Assembly: GCA_031386985.1 (NCBI GenBank) | Contig: JANNCV010000014.1 | Coordinates: 62,001 to 126,000, forward strand | Source: JANJUB01 sp031386985 | GTDB lineage: Bacteria > Armatimonadota > Fimbriimonadia > Fimbriimonadales > Fimbriimonadaceae | DNA: 64,000 nucleotides | Direction: 5' to 3' | In this document: positions 17,438 through 25,885 of the stretch, piece by piece | Layout of the letters: each line of letters starts with the position of its first letter | How positions within the stretch are numbered: position 1 is the first letter of the stretch | Made by a program: the position numbers and the translations under genes | The notes under the pieces: model-generated | What the model was told of the DNA's origin: nothing | Database searches by the model: none | Seen by the model: only the letters and a program-made list of their open reading frames with translations

Positions 17438-18174
17438 AGATATCTGCCAATGACCTCCACAAACAATACAAAGGCCGTCCGGTTGTGCGAGGGGTGAGTA
17501 TCGAGGTTGAACAGGGCGAAATCGTCGGTTTGCTTGGCCCTAACGGTGCTGGAAAAACAACAACGTTTTACATGGTTACCGGTTTGGTCCGGCCAACTTC
17601 CGGCACCGTCATGTTTGATGATGTCAATGCCACGAAATGGCCGATGTTTCGGCGAGCTCGGGCGGGCGTCGGCTATCTCCCGCAGGAACCGAGCGTGTTT
17701 CGAAAACTAACGGTTCACGATAACTTAAAGCTCGTTCTGGAGTTGGCGGGAATTAGGGGCAAGCAGGCAGAGGAAAGGGTCGCCAAGTTGGCCGAAGACT
17801 TGCACATAACGGCCCGATTGCAGTCTCCCGGAAACGTTCTTTCGGGCGGGGAACGCCGACGAGTCGAAATCGCCCGCGCGCTGGCAACGGAGCCTAAATT
17901 CATACTCCTTGATGAGCCATTTACCGGCATTGACCCGGTTACGATTGAAGAAATCCAAGAGATCATCTTTCGGCTGAAGGGTCAGGGAATTGGGATTTTG
18001 ATTACTGACCATAACGTGGCCGCAACCTTGCGTATCACCGATCGCAATTACATCCTCATTGATGGCGAAATCATCGCGCGAGGAACGGGAACGGAAATCG
18101 CTAAAGATGAGAATGTGCGCAAACATTACTTGGGACAGCAGTTCGGCACCGACGCCTGGAAGCGGGAAGAATGA
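17434..18174 (+). CDS. lptB: LPS export ABC transporter ATPase LptB
   Basis: The ATPase that powers LPS extraction from the inner membrane. It has all nucleotide-binding motifs: Walker A GPNGAGKTT (residues 35-43), the LptB-type Q-loop region YLPQEPSVFRKLTV, signature LSGGERRRVEIARAL, Walker B FILLDEPFTGIDP and an H-loop TDHNV. The 246 aa are typical. The start is a TTG overlapping the lptA stop. LptB signature features (GLLGPNGAGKTTTFYM, PFTGIDP) separate it from branched-chain amino acid ATPases. Confidence 0.96.
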   Translation: MKISANDLHKQYKGRPVVRGVSIEVEQGEIVGLLGPNGAGKTTTFYMVTGLVRPTSGTVMFDDVNATKWPMFRRARAGVGYLPQEPSVFRKLTVHDNLKLVLELAGIRGKQAEERVAKLAEDLHITARLQSPGNVLSGGERRRVEIARALATEPKFILLDEPFTGIDPVTIEEIQEIIFRLKGQGIGILITDHNVAATLRITDRNYILIDGEIIARGTGTEIAKDENVRKHYLGQQFGTDAWKREE

Positions 18175-19277
18175 AGCGGATTGACAGGCTGATTATTGGC
18201 GAGCTTGCGGGCCCGTGGGTGTTTGGAACGGCGATTTTTACGACTCTGATCATGGCCGGCACTTATCTCTTTAAGATCACGGATTATCTTGCCAACGGGG
18301 TCTCATTGATGGTTGTGTTGAAGCTGACACTATTGCTCCTGCCGGGTGTGATTGTCAAGACATTTTCGATGGCGGTGCTACTTTCAACTCTTCTCGCGTT
18401 CGGTCGCTTGAGCAGCGATAGTGAAATCGTCGCTCTTCGAGCGGCGGGGGCTAGTTTGGGGCGGATTATGCTTCCGGTTGGGGTTTTTGGGGTTGTCGTT
18501 GCCGCGATCGCATTTGGTGTGAACGAGTTCGTAGTTCCGCGCGCAGCTTTCGAAGGAACCGGTGTGGTTCAGGGCATTGATAAACAACTCAAAGGCGGCG
18601 GCGAACCGATCTTTAGATCGGTTTATGAACCCAAATCCAACAAGCTTCAAGCCATGATTGTAGCAAGAGACTTCAGCCTGGAGCGGCGATCGCTGGAGGA
18701 AGCCTGGGTCATGGGCTACGGAACCGACGGCAAGCCCGTTGCGATCATGCATTCACCTGGACTCATTTTTAACTCTGAGGATGATTGGGAAATTATGCCT
18801 GGAGCCAAGCTGTTCGCGTTTGATCTCTCCTACGTTATCAATCTTGATCGTATTTGGCCCGCCCAGATTGCCAAACCGGGAAAACTGGAGGATATTGTTG
18901 CGGCTGGCCTGAAGGATCTTGACAGCTTTAGCATGGAGGAAATGAAGAAGCGAGTCGAGATTGCTAAGGGCAACAAGATGTTCAATAAAGCCCAGGTCAT
19001 CAACCTTGAATATGGCTATTACAATAAGATCGCCCTCCCCCTTTCGGCGATGATTTTTGGGCTTGTTGGAGCCCCGCTTGGCATTCGTAACCACCGCACG
19101 GGGGCAGCGGCAGGTTTTTGGATGTCGGTTCTGATCATCTTTGGTTATATGATGCTTACGCGAATCGCGGCGATTATGGCGATGGGAGGGCGAATTCATC
19201 CAGCTTCAGCAAGTTTTGCGCCTTTGGTGATCGGAATGATCGCCGCCGTCGTATTAATATGGAGGAAGAACGCTTAG
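18171..19277 (+). CDS. LptF/LptG family LPS export permease
   Basis: A 368-aa YjgP/YjgQ-family membrane protein. It has three N-terminal transmembrane helices (about residues 10-110), a periplasmic beta domain (about 120-260) and three C-terminal helices (about 275-368). N-terminal IDRLIIGELAGPWVFGT and C-terminal NLEYGYYNKIALPLSAMIFGLVGAPLGI are family hallmarks. It overlaps lptB by 4 nt. The classical machine uses one LptF and one LptG; only this one permease gene is present here. Either it homodimerises or the partner lies elsewhere, so I leave the symbol blank. Confidence 0.93.
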   Translation: MKRIDRLIIGELAGPWVFGTAIFTTLIMAGTYLFKITDYLANGVSLMVVLKLTLLLLPGVIVKTFSMAVLLSTLLAFGRLSSDSEIVALRAAGASLGRIMLPVGVFGVVVAAIAFGVNEFVVPRAAFEGTGVVQGIDKQLKGGGEPIFRSVYEPKSNKLQAMIVARDFSLERRSLEEAWVMGYGTDGKPVAIMHSPGLIFNSEDDWEIMPGAKLFAFDLSYVINLDRIWPAQIAKPGKLEDIVAAGLKDLDSFSMEEMKKRVEIAKGNKMFNKAQVINLEYGYYNKIALPLSAMIFGLVGAPLGIRNHRTGAAAGFWMSVLIIFGYMMLTRIAAIMAMGGRIHPASASFAPLVIGMIAAVVLIWRKNA

Positions 19278-19280
19278 GAA

Positions 19281-20747
19281 ATGGATTTCACTAGCTCTTG
19301 GTTTATTTTGGTTCTGACGCTGGTCGGCGGCGTGGTGGCTGTTTTCGCCGATTCCTTAGGTCGAAGACTAGGCAAACGCAAACTGCGTTTAGGCAAGTTG
19401 CGTCCCCGCCACACTGCGATTTTGCTTACGGGGGTCTCGGGGGCGCTAGTCACAATCATCACCATCACGCTTGTTGCGGTATTCAGCGCCGAGGTTCGAC
19501 AGCTCCTCATTGAGGGACGCGAAGCCGTCAAGAATGCTCAACGAAGCAAGGGAGAACTAGAGAAGTTGCGGGCTCAGCTCAGCGACCTCTCTGTCCTGAA
19601 GAATGATTCAAACGAGCAGCTGCGTAAGAAGCAAGCGCAACTTGGGAGCGCAAACAATGATCTTGAAAAGCGACGGGTTGAAATCGTTCAACTAAAGGGT
19701 ACGTTTGAGAGAGATAAGCTCCAGTTTAGCCGCCAATCAGCTGCGTTTCAGGGCCGGCTTGTCAAGCTAGAGCGACTCATGAAAGACCGCGAATCGGCTC
19801 TGCGCAAACTAACCGCCTCAATGGACCAGGCGGATAAGATTTACAAGCAACTCGACGCCGTATATAAGGGCTTGGAGGCTAACTACAAGACGCTACAAGC
19901 AAACTTCAAAGCTCAGTCCGACATGAACGGCGAGTTGGATGATCGAAATGCCGAACTTGACAAGAGCAACGAAAAGTTAGCCCAGGATAACGAAAAGCTC
20001 AATGCTGAAGGAAAGCGGTTGGCTGAACAGTCGAACGACCTTAATCGTCTCATAACCACCCAGCAAACCAAGTTGTCGCTCATTGAGGAGAATTTCAAGA
20101 CTGAAAGTGTAAACACGCGCCTCCGGCCGGTTACATTCGAAATGGGCGAAGAATTCACACGCCGGGAAGTTGCCGATATTCTGACACTAGATGATGCGCG
20201 GGAGACGGTGAGACAAGCGTTGGCAAGCGCGCGGGGCCGGGTTGACCAACGTTCGGGCATGGGTGCCTTCTTGTTTTACAGCACTGATGAAAAGGGAGTT
20301 GCGATCACCGAGCAGCAACACCGAGAAAACTTAGCGCGGAAGTTGCTGCAGATTAGGGGCCAATCGGTAGTCGTCGTATCTGCCCTAATTAACGTTTTCA
20401 CCAACGATCAGAGCGTTCCGCTGGATGTGAATATTTATGCCAATCCGGTCGTGTTCCAACAGGGGCAAGTCTTGGGAGAAACTCGGGTTGATGGCGGGCT
20501 CGCCGAGAGCAGGATTGTGCAACAAATCACCGATCTGCTCCAGACCACGGTTCGCCAAAAGGCAATGGATGCCAAAATGATTCCAAACGGGATCCGAAAC
20601 TCCACGTTTGGCAACATTGACCCCGATGAGACGATTCGCATCGTGACCCAAATCAAAGAGTTCGGTCGAGCAGTTCGGCTTCAGGTTTTGGCGAAAGATA
20701 GCACCCGCGCCGCGGGGCCCCTTAACATTGAATTTCGAGTCAGATAA
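19281..20747 (+). CDS. DUF3084 coiled-coil membrane protein
   Basis: A 488-aa member of DUF3084. Two N-terminal transmembrane helices (FILVLTLVGGVVAVFADSLG and the HTAILLTGVSGALVTIITIT segment, about residues 8-70) are followed by a basic linker. A long coiled coil covers about residues 80-275, rich in K, E, L, Q. The C-terminal alpha/beta domain is about 280-488. The family is known from cyanobacteria and related diderms, where it usually neighbours an RNase H-fold gene, as here. Function unknown. It starts 3 nt after the lpt permease, extending the lpt operon, so an envelope role is a reasonable inference. Confidence 0.88.
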   Translation: MDFTSSWFILVLTLVGGVVAVFADSLGRRLGKRKLRLGKLRPRHTAILLTGVSGALVTIITITLVAVFSAEVRQLLIEGREAVKNAQRSKGELEKLRAQLSDLSVLKNDSNEQLRKKQAQLGSANNDLEKRRVEIVQLKGTFERDKLQFSRQSAAFQGRLVKLERLMKDRESALRKLTASMDQADKIYKQLDAVYKGLEANYKTLQANFKAQSDMNGELDDRNAELDKSNEKLAQDNEKLNAEGKRLAEQSNDLNRLITTQQTKLSLIEENFKTESVNTRLRPVTFEMGEEFTRREVADILTLDDARETVRQALASARGRVDQRSGMGAFLFYSTDEKGVAITEQQHRENLARKLLQIRGQSVVVVSALINVFTNDQSVPLDVNIYANPVVFQQGQVLGETRVDGGLAESRIVQQITDLLQTTVRQKAMDAKMIPNGIRNSTFGNIDPDETIRIVTQIKEFGRAVRLQVLAKDSTRAAGPLNIEFRVR

Positions 20748-20751
20748 CTTT

Positions 20752-21165
20752 ATGCACCGCGTTGTCCTCGCCATAGATCCCGGTAGCTCAAAGTGCGGCA
20801 TGGCCCTTGTTGAGCGCGATGATGACCTGAAAATCAAACTTCTCTGGAAAGCGGTTGCACCTCGATCCGAAGTCGTGCGTCGGATCGAAGAAGCCGCAAA
20901 AATTAGCCCCTATCGTTTCATTGTGGTCGGTCAGGGCACATCCTCACGAACCCTTGTTGAGGAAGTGCGCGAGATGTACCCAAGCGCCGGAATCCTTCTA
21001 ATAGATGAGACCAACACGACGGTTGCCGCACGTGAGCGCTATTGGGAATACAACCCTCGCAAAGGTTGGCGAAAGCTGTTGCCCGCGAGCATGCAGGTCC
21101 CACCCGAGCCTGTTGATGACTACGCGGCTCTGATCCTTGCCGAGCGCGTCCTCGAAACTCCTTAG
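20752..21165 (+). CDS. RNase H-fold (RuvC/YqgF-like) protein paired with DUF3084
   Basis: A 137-aa protein with the RNase H-like fold: first strand with the acidic motif VVLAIDPGSSKCGMAL, a middle acidic segment LIDETNTTVAARERYW and a late VDDYAALILAERVL helix, which supply the usual metal-binding carboxylates. It resembles Holliday-junction resolvase-type and YqgF proteins, but it is not the canonical YqgF. The ATG at 20752, four nt after the DUF3084 stop, is chosen over a TTG at 20728 because the first strand begins right after it. Nuclease activity is predicted only from residues. Confidence 0.8.
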   Translation: MHRVVLAIDPGSSKCGMALVERDDDLKIKLLWKAVAPRSEVVRRIEEAAKISPYRFIVVGQGTSSRTLVEEVREMYPSAGILLIDETNTTVAARERYWEYNPRKGWRKLLPASMQVPPEPVDDYAALILAERVLETP

Positions 21166-21185
21166 AGGGGCGGTAAGATAGCCAG

Positions 21186-22850
21186 GTGATTTCCGCTCTC
21201 GTCGCGTCGGCGGTCCTAGCTCCCATGACAATGATAGATCGCCTCCGCCAATATGAATCCGACCTGGGTAGCCTTACCCGCTTCTACAATATCGAGTTTT
21301 CGCCCGCCCGAACCGCTCGTTTGCAGAAGTTCTATGCCGATCAGCTTGCCGAACTGGGGAAGGTTGATTTTGATGCGTTTGATCAAGATGGGAAGGTTGA
21401 TGCAATTCTGTTTCGAAATCTACTCGAACGAAACCAAAGCCAACTCAAAACTCAAGAAAAGCAAACCAAAGAAGCGTTCGTGTATCTGCCCTTTGCCGAA
21501 GAGATCTTAGGTCTGAGCGAAGCGCGCCAACAAATGAAACCAGTTGACGGCCAAGCGTCGTCCGCCTTGGTCGCGAAAATCGAAAGAGAGATTACCGACC
21601 TCAAGAAATCCCTGGAAGCCAAGAAGGATGCGGATAAATTCGTGGCGTTTCGCGCGGCGAAAATGTCGGACCGGCTCAGTGAGCAGTTCACCGAGTGGTA
21701 TGCCTTTTATAACAAATACGACCCGCAATTTGGGTGGTGGGTCGCCGAACCGTACGAGCGAACATCAAAAGCACTCAAGGAGTTTTCAGGCTTCATTCGA
21801 GAGAAGCTATGCGGTATCAAGCCGGGCGATTCCAACCCAATCGTGGGCGATCCGATCGGGCGCGAAGCGTTGCTCGAAGAGCTCAAATACGATATGATCC
21901 CTTACACGCCCGAAGAGCTGATCGAAATGGGCAAAAAAGAGTTCGCGTGGTGCGAGATTGAAATGAAAAAGGCGGCCAAGGAACTGGGCTATGGCGATGA
22001 TTGGAAGAAGGCCCTGGAACATACCAAAATGGATTTTGTCGCCCCGGGTAAACAGCCACAGCTCATCCACGACCAGGCGATAGAAGCGATCAAATACGTT
22101 GAGGATAACAACTTGGTAACGGTTCCTCAACTGGCCAAAGAAACCTGGCGCATGCAAATGATGTCGCGCGAGCGGCAAAAGGTTAGCCCCTTCTTTCTCG
22201 GTGGTGAAGCTATACTGGTGAGCTTTCCCACCGATGAAATGGAGCATCAGGAAAAACTGATGAGCTTGCGCGCAAACAATATCCACTTTGCACGAGCCAC
22301 CGTTCACCATGAGCTCATACCTGGCCATCACCTGCAGCAGTATTCCAACGCGCGCCATAAGAGTTACAGGCGCCTCTTCACAACCCCATTTTGGACGGAA
22401 GGTTGGGCGCTGTATTTTGAGTTTCTATTCTGGGAAATGGGATTCCCCAAAACCCCCGAAAACAAAATCGGAATGCTGTTTTGGCGCATGCACCGTTGCG
22501 CGCGCATCATCTTCTCGCTCAGCTTTCACATGAAGCAAATGACCGCCGATGAGTGCATCAAGATGCTCGTGGATAAGGTCGGTCACGAGCAATCAACAGC
22601 AGAAGGCGAGGTCCGGCGATCGTTTGGCGGCGATTATCCGCCGCTCTATCAGATCGCGTATATGGTCGGGGCGTTTCAGTTTTGGGAAATGCGGCGAGAG
22701 CTGGTTGAATCCAAAAAGATGACGAATCGGCAGTTCCACGACGCGATCCTGCAACAAAACAACATCCCGGTGGAGATGCTGAGAGCGCTCCTGACCAACC
22801 AGAAACTAACGCGGGACTTCCAGACGAATTGGAAATTCTACAATCGGTAG
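21186..22850 (+). CDS. DUF885 family putative zinc peptidase
   Basis: A 554-aa DUF885 protein. The zinc site is clear: HELIPGHH at residues 375-382 (an HExxxxH-type motif), with the following FWTEGWALYFE segment giving the third ligand and the conserved Glu. The N-terminus (ISALVASAVLAPM) may be a short signal peptide. Members are secreted or periplasmic metallopeptidases, and a few act as carboxypeptidases, but the substrate here is unknown. The GTG start at 21186 lies about 20 nt after the RNase H-fold gene, so it may be cotranscribed. A strong hairpin follows the stop. Confidence 0.88.
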   Translation: MISALVASAVLAPMTMIDRLRQYESDLGSLTRFYNIEFSPARTARLQKFYADQLAELGKVDFDAFDQDGKVDAILFRNLLERNQSQLKTQEKQTKEAFVYLPFAEEILGLSEARQQMKPVDGQASSALVAKIEREITDLKKSLEAKKDADKFVAFRAAKMSDRLSEQFTEWYAFYNKYDPQFGWWVAEPYERTSKALKEFSGFIREKLCGIKPGDSNPIVGDPIGREALLEELKYDMIPYTPEELIEMGKKEFAWCEIEMKKAAKELGYGDDWKKALEHTKMDFVAPGKQPQLIHDQAIEAIKYVEDNNLVTVPQLAKETWRMQMMSRERQKVSPFFLGGEAILVSFPTDEMEHQEKLMSLRANNIHFARATVHHELIPGHHLQQYSNARHKSYRRLFTTPFWTEGWALYFEFLFWEMGFPKTPENKIGMLFWRMHRCARIIFSLSFHMKQMTADECIKMLVDKVGHEQSTAEGEVRRSFGGDYPPLYQIAYMVGAFQFWEMRRELVESKKMTNRQFHDAILQQNNIPVEMLRALLTNQKLTRDFQTNWKFYNR

Positions 22851-22858
22851 CCTTATTG

Positions 22859-22890
22859 TATAGGTCTTATAGGGTCGCATAAGACCTATA
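22859..22890. terminator. Bidirectional hairpin terminator between convergent genes
   Basis: A perfect 12-bp inverted repeat (TATAGGTCTTAT, 22859-22870, with its complement at 22879-22890) with an 8-nt loop lies between the convergent DUF885 gene and the minus-strand gene at 22897. There is no long T-tract, so efficiency is uncertain, but position and stem length favour a transcription end for both genes. Confidence 0.7.
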
Positions 22891-22896
22891 CTGAAA

Positions 22897-23571
22897 CTAG
22901 CCAGCCGAAGCCTTTGCCGTTCCATTGGAGTTCGCTCCAACCGCCGGAACGGGCAGGTTCTGATACGTTACGTCAAGCTTTTGAACTTGACCGAGCGTAT
23001 CCACCCAGTAAGTGCCATCGGTTGTGAAAGAGTTGCCCTTCTCAACCATCTTAACCTTGAACTTATGGAAGTCCTTGCCGCCAATCGCTTCGGTGCCCAG
23101 ATAAGTTCCTTCAACCGTTCGCTCCCCAACTTCAAGCTCCTTTGATTCGGCCAAAACTTGTTTCCAGGTGCCGTCTTTTGTGATGGCCTCTTGGGGGAGA
23201 TAGCACTGCGTCAAGAGGAATGTCCGTGCGGCATCCGAACCCTCGATGCCGCCTGTGGCAGACTTGATTTGACCCTTGGCATCGTATTTGAGCGCATAAG
23301 GGGCAAAGGGGATGCCTTGGTCGGCGCCCTCAACTTCGATCTTAAAGCCATCAAGAGTAACCGCCGCTTCAGTGCCCTCCGCACTTACAGATTTGGCTTC
23401 GTGAAGGGCAGTCCCGGTCATTTTCGCCGCCGTCCCGCCCAAATCAAACGTGATTTCGAATTTCAGACTGTGTTTTTGCCCTTTCTCCCATTTGGGTTGT
23501 ATCAGCACCTTGTCTTGGGCAAATCCAAGGGTAGCAACGAGAACGAGTGAGGCAAGGGCGCGGACTTTCAT
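22897..23571 (-). CDS. Secreted beta-rich protein of unknown function
   Basis: A 224-aa exported protein. The ATG at 23571 gives a clean signal peptide (KVRALASLVLVATLGFA, cut before QDKVL) and is preceded by a TAGAAT hexamer 8 nt upstream, consistent with leaderless transcription. The mature part alternates beta strands (KHSLKFEITFDLGGTAAK, AAVTLDGFKIEVEG, HKFKVKMVEKGNSFTTDGTYWVD). The pattern is like lipid-binding, outer-membrane-associated or DUF6263-type proteins, but I cannot assign it. It lies 70 nt downstream of namZ on the same strand. Confidence 0.65.
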   Translation of the reverse strand: MKVRALASLVLVATLGFAQDKVLIQPKWEKGQKHSLKFEITFDLGGTAAKMTGTALHEAKSVSAEGTEAAVTLDGFKIEVEGADQGIPFAPYALKYDAKGQIKSATGGIEGSDAARTFLLTQCYLPQEAITKDGTWKQVLAESKELEVGERTVEGTYLGTEAIGGKDFHKFKVKMVEKGNSFTTDGTYWVDTLGQVQKLDVTYQNLPVPAVGANSNGTAKASAG

Positions 23572-23642
23572 TACATTGAATTCTATCAGATGGGCCAACA
23601 GCTAAGGCAATTTGACCTACGCTCCAACTGAAAGTGGATGAT

Positions 23643-24725
23643 TTAGCTAGATTCAATGTGGCTTCTCAGCGTAGTGGAGCCAGAAAGGATATCAATCGGC
23701 ATCTTCACGTATTCATATTCGTAAGGCGGAGATTTCCAAAATGACTGATCACGGTTGAATCGCCACAATTGTGCGAGCAGCAAAACGTAAGCATGAACCG
23801 AGCGCACCGCATGGGGATTCGTGACGTGCACAAAGCAACCCTCACAAACCTCGCCCGCAAACTTATTGAAAGTAGGTTGAAACTGGACCGGGCGAAAGTG
23901 GAGCCCCGGTAACTCAAAGTCGTTCATCCGCCGGCAAAGAGCAAACGCATCAACATAGGGTGCGCCGACGATTTCGAAGGGCCGCGTCGTTCCGCGTCCT
24001 TCGCTCACCGTTGTTCCTTCAAGCAGACAACCACCTGGGTAGAGCAGGGCGGTGGTTGGACTCGGCATGTTTGGCGATGGTAATGCCCAGGGAAGCCCGG
24101 TTTCGTGCGCCAACATTGTCCGATCCCATCCCTGACACTCTTCAATGTCGAGATTTAGATTCAATCCGCGGTACTCGCAAATCCACCGTGCAAGTTCTCC
24201 CAGCGTCATTGCGTGGCGAATCGGAATGGGATAGAGCCCGACGAACGACTCAAAGCCGGGCTCAATCAGCGGTCCCTCGGTTACTACTCCACCCAATGGG
24301 TTTGGCCGATCAAGGATGAACACGTCAATCCCAAGCTCGGCGCAAGCTTCCAAGCAGTAGGCCATCGTCCAAGCGAACGTGTAGTATCGCGTGCCGATGT
24401 CGGGCAGATCAACTACCAAAAGGTCAACTCCGGCGAGCATCTCGGGAGTCGGCTTTCGATGCTCGCCGTAGAGCGAATAAATCGGTACTCCGAAGCGCGG
24501 ATCAATTGCGCCCTCCCACTCAATCATGTTGTCTTGAGTGTGGCCAAACAAGCCATGCTGGGGGCCAAAAACAGCCCTTACATCCAGTGATGACGGCAAA
24601 ATATGCTCGAATAGGTGCTTGCCGTCGCGGGTAATGGTCGCCTGGTTACAAAGAAAAGCTACCGAGCGACCGTGCAGCGAATCAAAGCCCCGCGAAACCA
24701 GACAATCTAAGCCAGAGCTAACCAC
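23643..24725 (-). CDS. namZ: Exo-beta-N-acetylmuramidase-like protein (NamZ/DUF1343, GH171)
   Basis: DUF1343 family, whose Bacillus member NamZ removes terminal MurNAc from peptidoglycan fragments (GH171). Family blocks are clear: FLCNQATITRDGKH, VFGPQHGLFG, IYSLYGEHRKPTPEML, LPDIGTRYYTFAWTMAYCLEA (split here), LDRPNPLGG and SPNMPSPTTALLYPGGCLLEGT-type signature. The 360-aa product ends at PIDILSGSTTLRSHIESS; most family members continue about 25-35 residues further to a terminal YLLY-like motif, so the C-terminus looks trimmed. There is no signal peptide, so it may act in the cytoplasm on recycled muropeptides. It follows the PrcB-like gene by 9 nt. Confidence 0.88.
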   Translation of the reverse strand: MVSSGLDCLVSRGFDSLHGRSVAFLCNQATITRDGKHLFEHILPSSLDVRAVFGPQHGLFGHTQDNMIEWEGAIDPRFGVPIYSLYGEHRKPTPEMLAGVDLLVVDLPDIGTRYYTFAWTMAYCLEACAELGIDVFILDRPNPLGGVVTEGPLIEPGFESFVGLYPIPIRHAMTLGELARWICEYRGLNLNLDIEECQGWDRTMLAHETGLPWALPSPNMPSPTTALLYPGGCLLEGTTVSEGRGTTRPFEIVGAPYVDAFALCRRMNDFELPGLHFRPVQFQPTFNKFAGEVCEGCFVHVTNPHAVRSVHAYVLLLAQLWRFNRDQSFWKSPPYEYEYVKMPIDILSGSTTLRSHIESS

Positions 24726-24734
24726 GAAAGCATT

Positions 24735-25589
24735 TTAGCCTTCGCTGTTCCAAGTTCGCGATTCGAAGAACGCTTTACCTTGGAATTTCGGCACAAGAAT
24801 GATCGTGTACGGCGACGTTGCCTTCTTGTTTACGCGTTGGCTTTTAGATGGCGCTTGCTTAATGTAGCTCACCTCAATCCCGCTCGGAACCATCCGAACC
24901 TGCTCAACCAAGACGGCAAAACCGTTCGAAGGCTGGGTTCCCAGGTGGATGACGATGATGGCCTCGTTCCTAAAGTCAACCGTGGTCGGCGGGGGAACTT
25001 CGCCAAAGACTTGCTTCCAATATTCGCCAAGTTCTCGCTCGCTAGAAATCAGTTGCTCAAAGGCCCGCCCGCCGCCGCCAGTGATGTCAGATTGAAGCGT
25101 CGTCCAAGGGCAGTTTTGAATTTGAGGTCGTAGCGGAACGGTGGTTGAAGCGCGGGTTACCTTGCGGAATTTGATGTCGCCGGCAGTGCGCTTTACCAAA
25201 ACAATTTCCCAGGGGCTGGTTAGCACCTGTGCGTAAATGCCATTCCCCGGTGTTGTTTCAGCGACGACGACTTCGATCTCGCTGGCTTTGACTCGATCCA
25301 TGCTTTGAACCATCACCTTGTAACCAGCGGTGCTCCGGCGGCCGAGGTGTACTGCGATTGCGAAATGCGTTCGCCAGTTAACATCCCGTGGAGCCAGTGC
25401 TTGCCCTGAATGTTCGCGCCAATACGTTTGGAAATCGCCTTCGGTGAGGAAGATTCGATTCTGTTCGGTAGTGATCTGGCTTTGATCGCCGCTTTGATAG
25501 GGGCTAAAATCTATCGGCTGGAGTGGGTTGAATTGACCGAAAGCCAAACCAACAAGTAGTAACAAAAGGGTGAGCATGGTGATGCGCAT
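24735..25589 (-). CDS. Secreted protein with two PrcB C-terminal-like domains
   Basis: A 284-aa exported protein. The ATG at 25589 begins a good signal peptide (RITMLTLLLLLVGLAFG, then Q). Two similar domains follow. The first has YWREHSGQALAPRDVNWRTHFAIAVHLG and STAGYKVMVQS; the second has YWKQVFGEVPPPTTVDFRNEAIIVIHLG and PSNGFAVLVEQV. This is the pattern of the PrcB C-terminal domain known from dentilisin-complex proteins of spirochaetes and many envelope proteins. A binding or accessory role is likely, but no partner protease is adjacent. It is first in a minus-strand set with namZ and the gene at 22897. Confidence 0.75.
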   Translation of the reverse strand: MRITMLTLLLLLVGLAFGQFNPLQPIDFSPYQSGDQSQITTEQNRIFLTEGDFQTYWREHSGQALAPRDVNWRTHFAIAVHLGRRSTAGYKVMVQSMDRVKASEIEVVVAETTPGNGIYAQVLTSPWEIVLVKRTAGDIKFRKVTRASTTVPLRPQIQNCPWTTLQSDITGGGGRAFEQLISSERELGEYWKQVFGEVPPPTTVDFRNEAIIVIHLGTQPSNGFAVLVEQVRMVPSGIEVSYIKQAPSKSQRVNKKATSPYTIILVPKFQGKAFFESRTWNSEG

Positions 25590-25885
25590 AGTTGTTTGAC
25601 GGTTTGTCTCGCAAAAATTTACGTCGAACATATTCATCGCATTAGGAAAGCCAAAGCCAGGGCCGGCATGACTTGACACTAGCCGAGAGCGGCTCAACTC
25701 CGTGGCGGGCAGCCCAGGGCACGAATGCCCATGCTACGCTGGCAAAAAGTCGCAAAAAGCACCGAGGCGAAACTATGTTGGGCCCCGGTTCGTATCTAAG
25801 GCGGGTCAGAATGCAAGGCCATAATATCTCGGGGAGAGATGGCCTGCCCTGGCCCGTTTTGATGCTAAGCTGGTACCTTTAAGGC
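25590..25885. other. Intergenic region upstream of RNase J
   Basis: Just under 300 bp between the divergent PrcB-like and RNase J genes. It holds a short hairpin (GGGCA cgaa TGCCC around 25717-25730) and GC-rich stretches. A plus-strand open frame from a TTG crosses it but is not protein-like. I see no convincing RNA gene; promoters for both neighbours must lie here. Confidence 0.4.

Noticed and set aside
25673..25882. Plus-strand open frame from a TTG between the PrcB-like and RNase J genes
   Set aside because: Composition does not look protein-like and it has no ribosome site; treated as background in an intergenic region.
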